In this document: positions 13,202-25,992 of the stretch, in pieces | How positions within the stretch are numbered: the first letter of the stretch is position 1 | Layout: every line of letters starts with the position of its first letter | From: Carallia brachiata | Taxonomy: Eukaryota; Streptophyta; Magnoliopsida; Malpighiales; Rhizophoraceae | Assembly: GCA_021464245.1 (NCBI GenBank) | Contig: JADCRB010000041.1 | Span: 1,021,656-1,085,655 of the forward strand | DNA length: 64,000 nucleotides | Direction: 5' to 3' | The notes under the pieces: generated by a model | The model's input: only the letters and a program-made list of their open reading frames with translations | Told to the model about the DNA's origin: nothing | Databases searched by the model: none | Translations under genes and position numbers: made by a program

Positions 13202-13555
13202 GTATTTCGTCTGAGAAATATGTGCATATACATGAGATGTCCCACCTAATTTGAGTGATTTGTTGCGGCGGACGCTATTGGAGTGACTTTGTCTGGGGAA
13301 GCATAATTTCTACTTCTGGGATTTATTTTTGCTCTGTTCAGTTTGTGTTTATTTCCTTCAATTTCTTTTACATCTGTCTATGAGAAAAAAAAAAAAAATA
13401 CATTACGTAATACATGCAATGTAAACGTAGTATTCTTTTGATTGGTGTGTATCTCTCGCTCCCGCTCACACTAAGTAAGTTCGTATATTACCGATATGAT
13501 GTAAGTTAACAAAATTTATTATAGTAATTATTAATTTTTAGCCTTTATAACATAT

Positions 13556-13628
13556 GACTCCATGGCCCAATGGATAAGGCGCTGGTCTACGGAACCGGAG
13601 ATTCTGGGTTCGATCCCCAGTGGAGTCG
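13556..13628 (+). tRNA. tRNA-Arg (anticodon ACG)
   Basis: This is a 73-base nuclear tRNA gene that reads CGN arginine codons after A34 is converted to inosine. The acceptor stem GACTCCA pairs perfectly with TGGAGTC and is followed by discriminator G. The anticodon loop CTACGGA carries ACG between CTGGT and ACCGG, a 5-bp stem that includes one G-U pair. The T arm is CTGGG-TTCGATC-CCCAG. CCA is not encoded and no intron is present, as usual for this plant tRNA. It stands alone among repeats. Confidence 0.96.
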
Positions 13629-13641
13629 AATGGCCTAGATA

Positions 13642-13647
13642 TTTTTT
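13642..13647 (+). terminator. RNA polymerase III T-run terminator
   Basis: A run of six T residues 13 bases after the tRNA-Arg gene fits a polymerase III terminator. Confidence 0.7.
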
Positions 13648-14199
13648 GTTAACACAAAATTCTTTTGTACATTGCCGGCAATTGGCTCAAGGGGATAGGA
13701 GGGGCTTGATTATTTAGACTTAATGAGTGAATTCTCTCGAATTTAAAATCCTTTGTGTTAATGAGAAGTCATTTACACAATTTTTCTTTCTAATAATAGA
13801 AGGGGAATACGAGAATAATTCATATAGTCGGCTCCAATAAAATTTAAGATTAAGATTGTTGTTGTTTGTTGTCTAGTGCATTAAAAATGGAAATTATTAA
13901 ATGAATCAACATACTATAACAGTACTTTATTATATTCAAATAAATTCAAGAAACAAAAAACAGTTCTTGACATCAGCATACTTAATTGATAAATAGACAA
14001 TATCATGAAGGCAGTGATATAAAATTGATACAAAACTATTATGACAAATAATATTCTAGTAAGCGTAAGTTCTTTAACCCCTATTTAATTTTCTTATTGT
14101 TTGAAGGATAAATTCTACAATACAACAACTAGACCAACAAAACTCTATGTAGTGAGTGTTAAATTGCAAAACAATAATAATAACAAATAATAAATAATA

Positions 14200-14400
14200 A
14201 CATGCCCAAAAAATTAACTAAACAGAAAGGGGAATACATGAATGGATATGTAATCACTCCAAAGATTGATCAAATAGAATTTGAGGATATTAACAATAAA
14301 GAAGAGATAGCACCTACGCCAGATTAATTAGACGAATAAAGTTTGCGTTAGTACGTTAATTTGGTCATGTCCAACGTTGCTATGGTAAGAGGAATGATCA
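14200..14400 (+). pseudogene. Degenerate LINE reverse-transcriptase C-terminal remnant
   Basis: Translated in shifting frames, this stretch gives pieces resembling the end of plant LINE-type reverse transcriptases: a MNGY...ITPKIDQIEFEDIN segment and then FGHVQRC, like the family's WFGHVQRRP block. It contains several stops and frame changes. The same region of a related element is better preserved at 40585-40930. Confidence 0.45.
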
Positions 14401-14744
14401 TTACAGAAGGCACAAACCATCATTCTCATGCACAATAGAACCAATCGTAAAGCAAGTTCCGTCCCAAAAAATAGACTGGCTGAGTTCCATAATGTTCAAC
14501 AAAATTCAGTCCTAACGAAAAGTAAAGCCTTCCTGCCCCATAAACAGAAAAGGGTTAACCAAAAAAAAAAGCCCTTTTACAAGGTTTCAAGATGTATCAA
14601 TGGTTCCAATGCTACTGCTCATGAATCCTGTGCTCAATTTCCAGAGCGAAAACCAGAGAATGAAAGACAAAGTAAGACACTATTATTTGGTTCCAATTGT
14701 CAAAAGTTGCAGCGAGAACCGAAAGAATCTCCACTATTGGTTGG

Positions 14745-17700
14745 TCACCATCTCTCCCTCGTCCGTGACCTGTAAAACAATGAACAGCAGGCATTCAGAA
14801 CACTATTTTGCAGAACAGGGTGGATGTGCAAAAAATGATCACAGGCGTTTTGGAACCCTACTTCACAATAGCATTCAAATAGTAGGCTATATGGCTTTCA
14901 AAAACAAGCTAGACCAAACACCAATCCGTCCTTTGCACTTGGATTAAACGAGTGATCAACTGTATTGTCAGTTCATAAAAGCCTACCAGAACTACTCATG
15001 GTTTGCACTATGTTAGTAGCATCCTGCCACTTGCACGCGGGCGGAAAATAGATGGTATGTGGCTCCTCCTATAAATCAATAATAACTAAGAGGGGTTTCA
15101 AACACAAAGGAGATAGCAAAAGAGGGCTGCCTTCTGACTTGGACTAAGATAAATTAAACAATTAACAACAGAAACTTACTACAAAAACATATATACCTTT
15201 CAAAATCTCTGCTACCCAGAAATCGTCTTTCCCTCCCACCTTGAAATCCTCTTCTCTCATCACCAAACCTTGTCCAACTATCTTGCATGCCACGTGATCT
15301 AGGCCTCTCATCACCAGGCCTTGTCCAATTATCTTGCATGCCACGTGATCTTGGCCTATCCATGGACTCCACACTTCTGGAATCATCAAATGACCCAGAC
15401 CGAGAAGGTGGTGGTCTCTCCGGGAAACCAGCAGCCCTGCCTGCCCCGGAGCCAGGCCTTCCAACAGTTTTCTGTCCAAAGCGCACCTGGTCATCCAAAT
15501 AACGGACCAAGTTTTCCAATTCCGTTTCTTTGAGAGATATTATGTCTTGTATACTGTATTCCTCTTTGACAAACCCCTGCAGAGATTCACTGTTTGCTTT
15601 TGTCCTAAATTCATTCTTTAGAGTTTCTATCTCTTCTTTCAGTGACTTCTCTTCCTGTGTTTCAGGCCTGAAAAAGTTTTCTATCAGACAGTATGACCTT
15701 AGGGAGTGTATGAAACAGAAAGAACCTTATGCAACATATAGCACAAGTCCACCATGGCAAAGATATGAACGACCACAGATGCATGAGCAAATACCAAACC
15801 CAACCCTCAACACACCACCAGCAAGTTGGAAATTGAACAGCAAAGTTGGAGAAGGGGCATAATTGCAGAAATTTCAGGTGCAGTATGTAGCAATGGGCTA
15901 ACCATTGCGCTTTGCTCCGATGTCTGCCAAACCCTTAGGGGCTCCTGCACCAGGGGGAGGGTTGTCTGGGTGTGGGTAGGGGTAATTCGAGGCCCATATA
16001 TTCTTCGAAAAATTTAACAATCACTTGGCCAAAAAACAAAATGGAATACCATGACTTACGTCTTGCAAGATAAGATAATTATAAATACAACACAGTATCA
16101 GATAATCACATTGGCAAAAACTTGTTTTTGAAAATGCACCAGTTCATGAAGTGCCTTTAGATAAAAATGAAGGAAGAGCAAAAAATGGACAATAAATAAA
16201 GCCCCGGCCTTATACTTGGATATCAACTCCACAACAGGCTCTCAATTCAATTGATAATGGACCATCCATAAAGTTATAAGTGCATGTGTTACAACATGGA
16301 CAGCAATATACATGTGAATACAAGTTAGTCAGAGGCCATATTTATACTTGCATCAATGAGCAAATGCACGAGCAATGGTAACAAAAATGCCACAGACAGG
16401 TTTGTTTGATCTGCATTGATGTGAAGAAATAAAACCAACAAAAGGAACCGTGAAATAGGAATTATATTTATCTCGCTCGTTCCAAAATTTAGGTCCTAAT
16501 ACTCAATTTGGGCTGTTCAATAAGAGTGTCAAATTTGAACACAGCCCACATAATTTTGGTTTGTTCTTGTCTAACCAATATCAAACTTACATAAAAGACA
16601 TTTGGCCATCAAAGAAATATCTGTAGTAGTATAATTCCAGGGCCAAATATCCAACATCTTTAGTCATATAGTATAGAATATAAATGTTTAATCTACCATT
16701 TCGGATGAGGTTCAATAGTGACCAAGATATGCAAAGTACCCTTCATTGCCAACTTCAGTGGAAAATTAACAGGCAACTTCATAGAATCTAGACAGGTTTG
16801 ACAAAAAATATCGACAACAACATTTTTTTGCATCACCAAATAATACAGCCCACAATCAGCACTTTAGCAGCATGCTGCAGAGAATATTACGGCAGGAACA
16901 CTTAAAGCAGCTAATCAAACAGTCCTCATAGCCATCACCCAACACGTCAATAACATTTTTGCATCAGTTGAACGCAACATTGTCCTCCACCAAATGGGCA
17001 CATACAAACTATTCCCATCTAAAGCATAAAGAAAAATATTCCAAGTATTCAAGTATCCAGTAAATGTCAGCATTTGATTATAGCAATCAACACTCCAAGA
17101 GTAATTCTAACATGGTTCCAAGAAATTTCTGCAAACTAAAAGCACAACAAACCATATTGCTACATGAGAACTATCGAAGAACACAGACCTGCCAACTGCA
17201 CGGCGGTCCAATTCCTGATCAATCTTCCGCCAATCTTGACCTCGTTCTTGCAACAGAATTTCTCTAGGCTTTGCATCCCCAAACGGATTCACCTTAGGCC
17301 TTGGCTTTACAGCCACATTCTCCAATCCCTGCTGCACGCCCGGCCCCTCAGACCTGGCTGAGTGTGTGCTCGAAGGTCTGCTCGATTGGGCGCTGGTGGG
17401 CCTGCTTGAATATGCACTGCTCTTCTTAGCTTCAATTTCCATCTCCAACTTCTTCCAATCTAATCCTTTCTCGGCCAAAACCTCTTCTCTTGGCCTTGCT
17501 GCTCCAAATGGACTTGCCCTGTTTGTTCCCATTGTCTCATATCCTCCTGAATCGCCACTTGGTGGATCTAAACTCAATTTAGGCCTCTCCCGCTCCGGCT
17601 CACGAATCCCTCCCCTAGTCCACCGATCAGGCTCCGGTCCGGAATCACGAAAACCGGAACCAAATGTAGAAGATCTAGCAGGAAGTGGCTTTTTCCCGCT

Positions 17701-18312
17701 TGCCCAGTTATCTACCTCATCCGCCCTAGAGCCACCACCGCCTCCACCACCGCCAAGGGAACTGTAACGGCTTTGGCGGCCGGAATCAAATGAAGGGAGA
17801 GATTTCTTCGCCATTGCCCAATTATCAACCTCATCGGCCCTCGATGGTTGATCGTAATCAGAAACCCTAGGAGGTGGGCCCCTTCTCTCCTCATCGAAAC
17901 CATCGTACTGCCTTCTCCCACCACCGCCGCCCCAAGACGGCGCATCAGCATCATCCCGGCCACGCATGCGAGGCGGACCACTCCTATTGTAGAAGGAAAA
18001 CCCACCGCCAAGCCTTCCGGACTGCATTTCCTCAGCGGACCGCTCTTTCGGACCGGTAGGTAGGCGGAGCATCTCGTCCGGCGTTAAACCCTTGGATTCC
18101 GCCGGGCGACCGCCGCCGGACACGGAGTAGAACTCGTTGAGAGACATCTTCTTCTTCTTGGACTTCGCGCTGACGGCCTCTCTCAGACTAGGAAAACTGT
18201 GCGACTCGCCGGGAGGCGCGGATGCCGCCTCGGCGGCCGCCTCCCGCTGCTCCGATTCCTCCCGCTCCGCCTCGGCGGCCCATGACCCGATTCTCCCCCA
18301 CGGTCCCGACAT
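14745..18312 (-). CDS. EIF4B: Eukaryotic translation initiation factor 4B (plant type)
   Basis: Plant eIF4B stimulates eIF4A/eIF4F-dependent unwinding and recruits mRNA to the 43S ribosome; it binds RNA, eIF4A and poly(A)-binding protein in the cytoplasm. Three minus-strand exons, 17189-18312, 15197-15667 and 14745-14769, join in matching phases to 539 residues, close to the Arabidopsis proteins as I recall them. The start MSGPWGRIGSWAAEAEREE is the conserved plant N-terminus. A lysine-rich SKKKKMSLNEFY motif, glycine-rich stretches, two copies of RADEVDNWA followed by a lysine pair, and two related blocks (SPFGAARPRE... and NPFGDAKPRE..., each leading to DWKK or DWRK) follow. A charged coiled segment (PETQEEKSLKEEIETLK) opens exon 2. 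Exon 2 also holds a 51-bp tandem duplication encoding RPRSRGMQD. The last exon encodes only the end, RSRTRERW. Confidence 0.95.
15255..15356 (-). repeat. 51-bp in-frame tandem duplication inside eIF4B
   Basis: Two adjacent 51-base units (15255-15305 and 15306-15356) differ at only a few positions and encode RPRSRGMQD(N/S)WTR(P/F)GDE twice. The unit length is a multiple of three, so the frame is kept. Confidence 0.85.
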
Positions 18313-18485
18313 TTCTGTAGAAATTAGAAAAATATCCGAAAGGGAAAAAAAATAAACAAATAAATCAAGGACTCGAAGGTCTGAAAAGCGAGGGAAAAAA
18401 ATAAAATAAAATAAATAAATAAAGACAAGCGAAGGGATGTCCTTTTTTTTTCTGAATTTAGAGAGAGAGAGGAGAGAGAAATTTT

Positions 18486-18492
18486 TTTTATA
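18486..18492 (-). promoter_or_regulatory. TATA box candidate of eIF4B
   Basis: TATAAAA on the minus strand lies about 175 bases before the start codon and is followed by a CT-rich leader, as is common for plant translation-factor genes. This is inferred from position and sequence. Confidence 0.4.
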
Positions 18493-20062
18493 AAAAGAAA
18501 AAAGATATTTTGGGTGGGTATTGGCCATTGGGCAATGAGCTGTGGCTCCGATGGGAACCGGAGCTCCGAAAACCTGAGCAGAAGGGAAGAGAAGGGATAT
18601 TTATTTTACCGTTTGCGTTGCTGTGGTTTTTTTTTTTCTTTGCAAGAAAAGTCCTTTTATATTTTGGTACGAGATCTATTACGAGCACAAGAATAATTTT
18701 TTTTAATTTTATAAGCATTACGCTTTTTATATAATTAAAATTTAAAATTTTTAAAATATAAATTATAAGTATTAATTATTAAATGTTTCATAAAGTATTT
18801 TATAAAATCACTTTAGTCAATATAATATTATGATATTTTTTAAATTATATATATATAATATTTTTTTTTACAACATCTTATAAAAGATGTAAAAAGATAA
18901 TAAAATAATATAAAATTAAAAAAATTTTAATATGATATAAAATATTTTACATTACATAAAATTATTTTTCCTTCATTTACATTGAATAATCCGTGGTCGT
19001 GCTTTTTAAAAGTAACGCGAAAGCAAATCAAATGGTTTATGTTGTCGAGTGGAGTGGCGGTGCTCGTGGAGTGGGGGTCACCATGTCATCAGAGGGGCGA
19101 CAGGAGGGTGGTGGTTTCCGGTTGAGTTGAATGGCGAGTGGGATAATGGAGAGTGTGGAGTGTTGTAAATTATTTAGAGGAAAATGTTCCACAAACTGAA
19201 CTATAAATACCTTTTTTTTTTATACCGCCGCAGTTTAATTATATTGCGTTGTACATGTCAATCATAAAGTCTTAATTTTGAGTGTGATAGGAGCACGTAG
19301 TAGAATTAAATCTACCTTACCTACCCTACTTATGAGCTTGCATTATATTTTATGGTGAAAAAATTGGGACACCACCCTACCTTTTTTTTTTTTTGTTAAA
19401 AAACTTTTTATCCTAGCTAAAAATATTTTTAAAATCCATTAAAAAAATATGTAGAGATGACAAAAGAATAGATCAAATTGGATACAAATTTAGGTTGTTT
19501 CAAATCTTATATCATTTAAATTTTGAGTAGTTTGTTTTATATTTTTATTGAATCTCAAATTATTTAGATTTCAGGTTGGCACAGATTTATTAGTTGAAGG
19601 TCATATAAATTTTAGATCAATTGGATATTACATACATCGGAACTTAGTATCATCTTAATTTCCAATATTCGCCTTTTACAAATTCAAATTATCAAGTTTT
19701 AGATTAATTTGATTTTGTGTTAATTAAATTTTGAGTCTTTTCGATGTCGAGTTATTTGAATTTCCAATTTTATCATTGCGAGCGTATGAGTTATTTACTT
19801 TTTTTTTTGGTCGGGCATGTCGAATGTTCGGGTGGGATGAATTTTTACCAACTCTGGATGGACGACGATTGTTTACGGTGAGAATCAAAAAAGTGCTTGG
19901 TTATTCCGACACAATTCACCGAGACACCGCACGATATATTATAGAGGCCGTGATGGCATCTGACGTTCAAGATGCTTTTGGTAATCCGTACTTCTTTATT
20001 TTCCCATGATTAGAAGAGGTTAAGTGTGTCCTCGTACTTTTAATTAATTAGTTAATATTATT
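18493..20062. other. Promoter of eIF4B and AT-rich intergenic DNA
   Basis: Mostly AT-rich and non-coding. One locally GC-richer open frame, from ATG at 19824 to the stop at 20007-20009 (61 codons, MFGWDEFLPTLDGRR...), does not match any family I know and may be a fragment of a lost gene or transposon. A G-rich patch at 19030-19170 has no open frame of note. Confidence 0.4.
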
Positions 20063-20755
20063 GTTATTTGACTCAATCCGACTAATGACCCGATCAAAAG
20101 ATAAAATCATTGCACTATAATTAAATTGTATAAATAATTAAAAATATAATAATAATAATAATAATAATAAATTAATTTAATAAAATATTTTTATCAGATG
20201 AATTATAATAAATAAAAAACTTTAACCTTAAAATATAAAAAATTAAAATAATACACTATTTTTATAATTTAATATATATTTATTTATATTCATTAAATAA
20301 TATACAAGATACTCTTAAATCTTAATTTGTATTTTCTATTCAACTAGTATTAACTTAATATATTTATTTTTATTTAGACAATTTATATTTTGTAAAAATT
20401 TAAAATCAACCTCTAAACCCTAATGACTAAAAAGTATTAAAAAAAATTAAATAAGAAATTTGTAATAATAAGTAGATATAAATTCATTAATTATTAAAAT
20501 ATGCACTAAACTATTACGACAAGTGTCAAAAAATAGATTAAAAAAAATTAATATTTTTAAATTAAAAAAAATTTAATTTTTTAAATTGATAAAAATTTGA
20601 TCAGATTTTAATTTTATCAAGCCATCAAATTTAATGAATTTAATTAAATTTTGACCAAATAATATACTTTTAGACTGATTGTGCAATTCAGCTCGGTCAA
20701 ATGTCCAAGTCTTTGGATTTCCAATCCGGCCGGATTCGGCTGACTCTGATAATAC
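20063..20755. mobile_element. AT-rich TIR element, family 2, copy A
   Basis: This non-coding element aligns by eye with 22201-22934 and 22951-23650: a GTTATTTGACTCAATCC-like left end, an AAT-repeat, an AT-rich middle with the shared ATTCAACTAGTATTAACTTAATAT block, and a GGCCGGATTCGGCTGACTCTG-like right end. The ends are imperfect inverted repeats. It encodes nothing and is probably a miniature element mobilised by an unseen transposase. Confidence 0.6.
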
Positions 20756-22200
20756 TGGTTCTGACAACACTGATCAGATCAAAGAAAGCCTTAATCAAGA
20801 AACAGCATGGAAGATCACATCAAATACTATCGTTACAAGTTTGTGTTTCTGACTAAAATAAAGCAAGAAAGAACATAAAGGGATCATAAAAACAAAGAAA
20901 AAAAAAAAAAAAGGAAAGTTTTGATTGGAATCTCATCAAATTAAGAATCTATATTCTACCCAAGAATCAACATCACATAGAGATCATAAAAGACAAAGAT
21001 CGATCAAACCAAGGCAACAAACTTCACTTGCAATCATCTCTGGATCCACAAAGAAAAGACAGAAGAAGAAGAAGGGAGATGCAAAAAGAAACTCATAGAA
21101 GGTAAGCTAAAGACTGAATCTTGAAACTGTAAACAACATCTAGCAAACAAGAAAAGAAAAACCCATTGATCAACGAAAACAAAGATAAAAAAGAAAGAAA
21201 GAACGAAAGGAAATAAAGACAAAGGGGGAAGATTTTACTTGCCTGAAGCAAACGGAAAGTGGGTTTCCTTGTTTGGTCCTGTTTTCACCCTAAAGAGCCA
21301 ATGGAGGCTTTTAGACGACGAGAAGAAATTAAGATTTGGGTGTGAGAGAGCATCTTTGGATGTGAAGGAGGACAATGGCAGTAAGAAGGCAGGAGAGTGG
21401 AGTCCACTAAGCATTAGGTGGGTCCCTTCTTACAACCAGCCAGCCGATGTTTCAAATGGTTTGGTCAAATGCCCCTAGATTTCTCGTTCATTACTATGCT
21501 ACCCTTTGTTAATGTGATGATCCAACATCTTTCTCCCGTTTAGGAATTAAAGTCCCCTAGCTTCAATTAAGGATGTAACGATTCTCAAATGCTCATTTTA
21601 AAACCCCTGATATTTGGTATCAATATTAGTTAAGAGAAAGAAATTGAGATTGACCTTTGTTTTTCTTGGGTAATAAAAAAACCCATAAAATTGTTTCATA
21701 AATTTCAAAAATGTCTAGAAAATACGAATTTTTTTTCTAATTCCAACATTGAGAAAATTTTAATACAAAATAATCATCCCAAAACATCGAATCTCACTAA
21801 ATATAAGCTTGTCAGGAGAAATTTTAGATCAATCCTCTTTAGACCCAAAAAATAGGTCCGATATGAAAGAATAATTTTTTAGAAGAATACATTACGAAAA
21901 ACTCAGAATGATAATGTCAATTTATGTAATTTGTTATAAATATCAATCTAAACTATAATTTTAAGAAAGATATGATTATTCACTATTACATCATCCGAGA
22001 CTCCTTCACAAAACTCAAATGATAGAAGCTAATAACTCAACCTTGGGAAAAAGTATAAGTTCATCTTACTTAACACTCATTTTTTAGTACTAATGTAAGA
22101 CGTCGCCTTGTTTACAATTAGCATTAGCATCCTCCCAAATTCCAAGCTATGCAATAATTACATAGTCATGGTTAGGCAATAGAAAGGAGGTTCTGCCGTA
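20756..22200. other. Intergenic DNA with a GC-richer patch
   Basis: No gene is recognised. At about 21230-21480 the sequence is GC-richer and gives a 79-codon plus frame with no known domain. Read on the minus strand the same patch looks like a leader exon ending in a possible donor (AGGCAAGTAAAAT), but no following coding exon is seen before the repeat at 20063-20755. Confidence 0.35.
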
Positions 22201-22934
22201 GTTATCAGATTTGATCCGATTAATAACACAGTTAAAAAGTAGGGTCACCGAACAGTGATTTAACTATCAAGTTATTAGTTAAATCATATAAATAATTAAA
22301 AATGTAGTAGTAATAGTAATAATAATAATAATAAATAATAATAATAAAATTAATTTAATAAAATATTTTTATAATATGAATTATAAATAAAAAAATTTAA
22401 TATTAAAATGTAAAAAAATTAAACAATGTACTATTCTTATAATTAATATATTCATTTCATTATTGAATAACATTCGAGATACTCTTATTTGTTTCATTTT
22501 AAATGTTAATTTGCATCTTTTATTCAATTGATATTAACTCAATATACTCATCTTTAGTTAAACAACTTATTTTTTGTGAAAATTTAAAATCAACCTCTAA
22601 ATTCTAATGACTAAGAAGTATATAAAAAAAAAAATCAAATGACAAATTTATGATAACAAGTATTCATTAATAATTGAAATGAGTAATAAACTATTATCGT
22701 ACAAGTTTCAAAAAGCGGATAAAAAAATCTAATATTTTGAATTAGAAAAAAAAATTTGAATTTTTTGAATTGGCAAAAACTTGACCAGATTTCAGTTTTA
22801 TTACCGAATTTAATTGGTTTGATGAGTTTTGATCGGGTTATATACTTTTCGATATGATTGTATGACTTAGTCTAATCTGATATTCAGTCGTCGAGTTTTC
22901 GGTCCAACCGGCTGGATTAGGCCGGTCTGATAAC
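22201..22934. mobile_element. AT-rich TIR element, family 2, copy B
   Basis: The ends are GTTATCAGA at the left and its complement TCTGATAAC at the right, followed inward by CCGG-rich arms. The middle is AT-rich with an AAT simple repeat at about 22312-22350. It is similar over its length to copy A and to copy C, which starts only 16 bases further on. No coding capacity is seen. Confidence 0.65.
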
Positions 22935-22950
22935 ATTGGTTGATACTATA

Positions 22951-23650
22951 GTTATCAAACTCAGCCCACCCAGTGATCCAATCAAGAAATAGAGTCATCG
23001 GGTCACTGGTTGAATCACATAAAATAATAATAATAATCAATAATAATAATAAATTAATTAATTAATTAATGAAATATTCTCATCATATAAAATGCAATAA
23101 ATAAAAAAATTTAATTTTAAAATATAAAAATTAGAATAATACACTATGTTTGTAATTTAATATATTTATTTCTATTCATGAATAATATTTGAGATAATCG
23201 TCTTTAATTTTATCTTAAATTTTAATATGTATTTTCTATTCAATTGATATTAACTCAATATACTTATATTTACTCAGACAACTTGTATCTTGTGAAAATT
23301 TAAAATTAACATCTAAATCTTAATAACTAAAGAATATAAAAAGACTCAAATGATAAATTTGTGATAATAAATATATATTAATTCATTAATAGTTGAAATA
23401 AGTAGTAAATTATTATGTCACAAGTGTCAAAAAATGAATAAAAAAATCAATATTTTTAAATTAAAAAAGAGTGTAAAATTTTGAATTGATAAAAATTCGG
23501 CCAAATTTGAGTTTTACTAAGTTAACAAATTTAGTTGGGTTTTGATCAAGTCATATATTTTTCAATTTGATTGTGCCACCAACCTGATTTGATATCTAGA
23601 TTGCCAGATTTCAGATCCAACCAATCAGATCTGGCCAAATCCAATAATAC
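22951..23650. mobile_element. AT-rich TIR element, family 2, copy C
   Basis: This starts with GTTATCAAACTCAGCCC and ends with a degenerate AATAATAC. The internal order of blocks is the same as in copies A and B, in the same orientation. It forms a near head-to-tail tandem with copy B. Confidence 0.6.
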
Positions 23651-25134
23651 TAGTCAATACACTTTGTTTAGATTTTCGATTATTATGTGTTAGAATTTTA
23701 ATGATTTTGTTTCTTTTCATTAAACCTTTGAATTTCAATGATTCTGTTTTTAGACTATGGTTTTTTTTTTTTTTTTTGAAACTCCAAAGGTCATGAAAGG
23801 AAACAACGACCGTTTTCTTCCATAGCCTTTTGCCACTGTTATAATAAAAAAAAAAAAAAAAAAAGAGGGACTCTGTAAGTTCTTGCTTTGTTTTTTCATT
23901 CTTTTGGACATATAGTCTGGGGTATGAAAGTTTCTCTTCCAATTAAACCATATTCAGAGTCAACAAAATAAAATAAAATAATACATATGCAATGTAGTAT
24001 GGACCCGGACTCAAGTTCGAAAAAAAAAAAAGTATGGACTTGGACAAAAAGGCAAACCATATGGTGTGTGTTTTTTTTTTTTTTTTTGTGTTTCATGGAA
24101 TTGATTTAGTTAAAAAACAAAGTTGGTATAGATTATCAAGTATATAGTATTTTAATTCTTTTATTTATTTTTGGATTATTCTTAGATCATAAGGGAGCAT
24201 GGTTTCATTTAACAAGTTATTTTTAATTGGTCAATTAACACCAATAATATTGGTCCATATATAAATGAGTTAACTCAATTAGTACTAGAATCCTCTTTAT
24301 AATTAAAGATCTTGAATTTGAGTTTTAATTAAAACTAATTAACTTAAAAAATAATATTATCCTGTACAATATTGATATATTGGGAGATGTTATTTCCGAA
24401 GTCTGTTAGCTAAGGAATAAGTCAATTGATTTTGATTAGTAGTAATAGATGGCCCGTGGAATTCAATGGCCCACGCATTATTACTTAAAATTTTATTATG
24501 CATCTATCGTAGACGATGGGGAAAACCTTAAATCAATACCGGCAATTGGCATAAATTGTTGGATCTTCCAATGGCATCGTTAGGTCATAAGAGGGGTCAC
24601 TAAGTTGTTGGGTGATAGAAGTCAAAAAACAGTTGTTGGGTGACAAAAAGGAAGTTCGGTTAAAGAGATCGAAGAAACCTACGACATTAACGTTCCGACG
24701 TTTAAGTCAATGCGCTGATATTGTTCTCTTTCTCGGTGAGGATAAGCTCTAGGTCTTTTATACGCTTGAGAATGTGAATTCTTGCGATGACGTGAAGAAA
24801 ATGAAGGATTGTCTAACTTTTTTTTTTTTTCTTTATCCATTTGAACTAATATCAGAGTGTGATAGTAAAATACACGTTTAAAACACAAACCTCAAACTTA
24901 TCTTATGTGTGTCCTAATTTTTAAGAATTATTATATCTCTATATCTATATCGTGTCATATCCATATTCCTTGTCAATGTCTGTACATCCTTGTTGAGAAG
25001 AATGAAGCTTCGAACCTCCACGATGGACGTTAGGCTCAACAGACAGATATAATTAGACCAACAGCTCATTACTTGACATTATCATTATTTTTTTAATGCA
25101 TTGATAGATTGTGTAGTCGCCCACTTTAAAAATG
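23651..25134. other. AT-rich intergenic DNA with homopolymer runs
   Basis: No gene is recognised. Long A or T runs at 23761-23777, 23847-23864, 24020-24031 and 24070-24087 generate lysine- or phenylalanine-rich open frames that are not genes. Confidence 0.5.
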
Positions 25135-25626
25135 GGATAAACACTTTTTTGGTCCTAAACCTTTAGGTTTTTTTACGTTTAAGTCCTAAACCTTTTTGAC
25201 ATTTTATTTGAGTCCTAAATCTTTTGATTTCTTACTACATCAGTCCTTTAAGTTACAAAAAGTAGTCAATCTATTAATAAATGAGTTTAACTTAATAAAA
25301 ATCATTTAAAAGGTTAAATATATGAATTAATATTTTTTCATCAACAAAATATGCATATTAAATATTTTTTAATCAACAAATATATGAATTAAATAGGTAA
25401 CATGATATTTTTGACAGAAAAGACATTCAATTTATATATTTAATCTTTTTTTAAATATTTTTTGTAAAGTTAAAATTATTTTTTAATAAATTGATCACTT
25501 TTGATAAACAGAGAGACTGATTTGGTAGAAAATCAAAAGGTTTAGGACTCAAATGAAATGTCAAAAAGGTTTAGGGCTCAAACGTAAAAAAACCTAAAGG
25601 TTTAGGACCAAAAAAATATTTATCCC
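25135..25626. mobile_element. Foldback element, family 3, copy A
   Basis: This 492-base unit is almost a complete hairpin. The left arm (GGGATAAACACTTTTTTGGTCC, then the CCTAAACCTTT and ACATTTTATTTGAGTCCTAA blocks) is matched by its reverse complement in the right arm ending AATATTTATCCC, over roughly 110 bases per arm. It has no coding capacity. This architecture is that of a foldback or MITE element. I see no convincing target-site duplication. Confidence 0.8.
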
Positions 25627-25992
25627 CTTAAGGTCGAACAATACTTTGGGTTAAACAACAATATCATTTTTTTGTTTATTTAATCTTTTCGTCTGTACAC
25701 ATCCAAATGGAAACAAGATGGTTGTCCAAAAAATAATAATAATCATCATAATAATAAAGTAAACAAGCTGAGAAGAGAGAACCATGCCAGAATCTTATTA
25801 AAAAAAAAAGAAAAAAGAAAGAATGCTATGTTTATAAACGAAAACAAATAGCTGGTGATGCCAAGTATCAACAATTCAACATTTTAACCTTGCAAATCCA
25901 CAAAATGTTGCTATGGTGTGTGAAAAAATTGTGACACAAATCGCTGGATTCCTAGAGCAGCCAAACACGAACCCACAAGAAGCGTCACATTG

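Noticed and set aside
14428..14947. Overlapping plus-strand frames across the end of eIF4B
   Set aside because: They run antisense to the eIF4B terminal exon and flank, with no similarity to known proteins.
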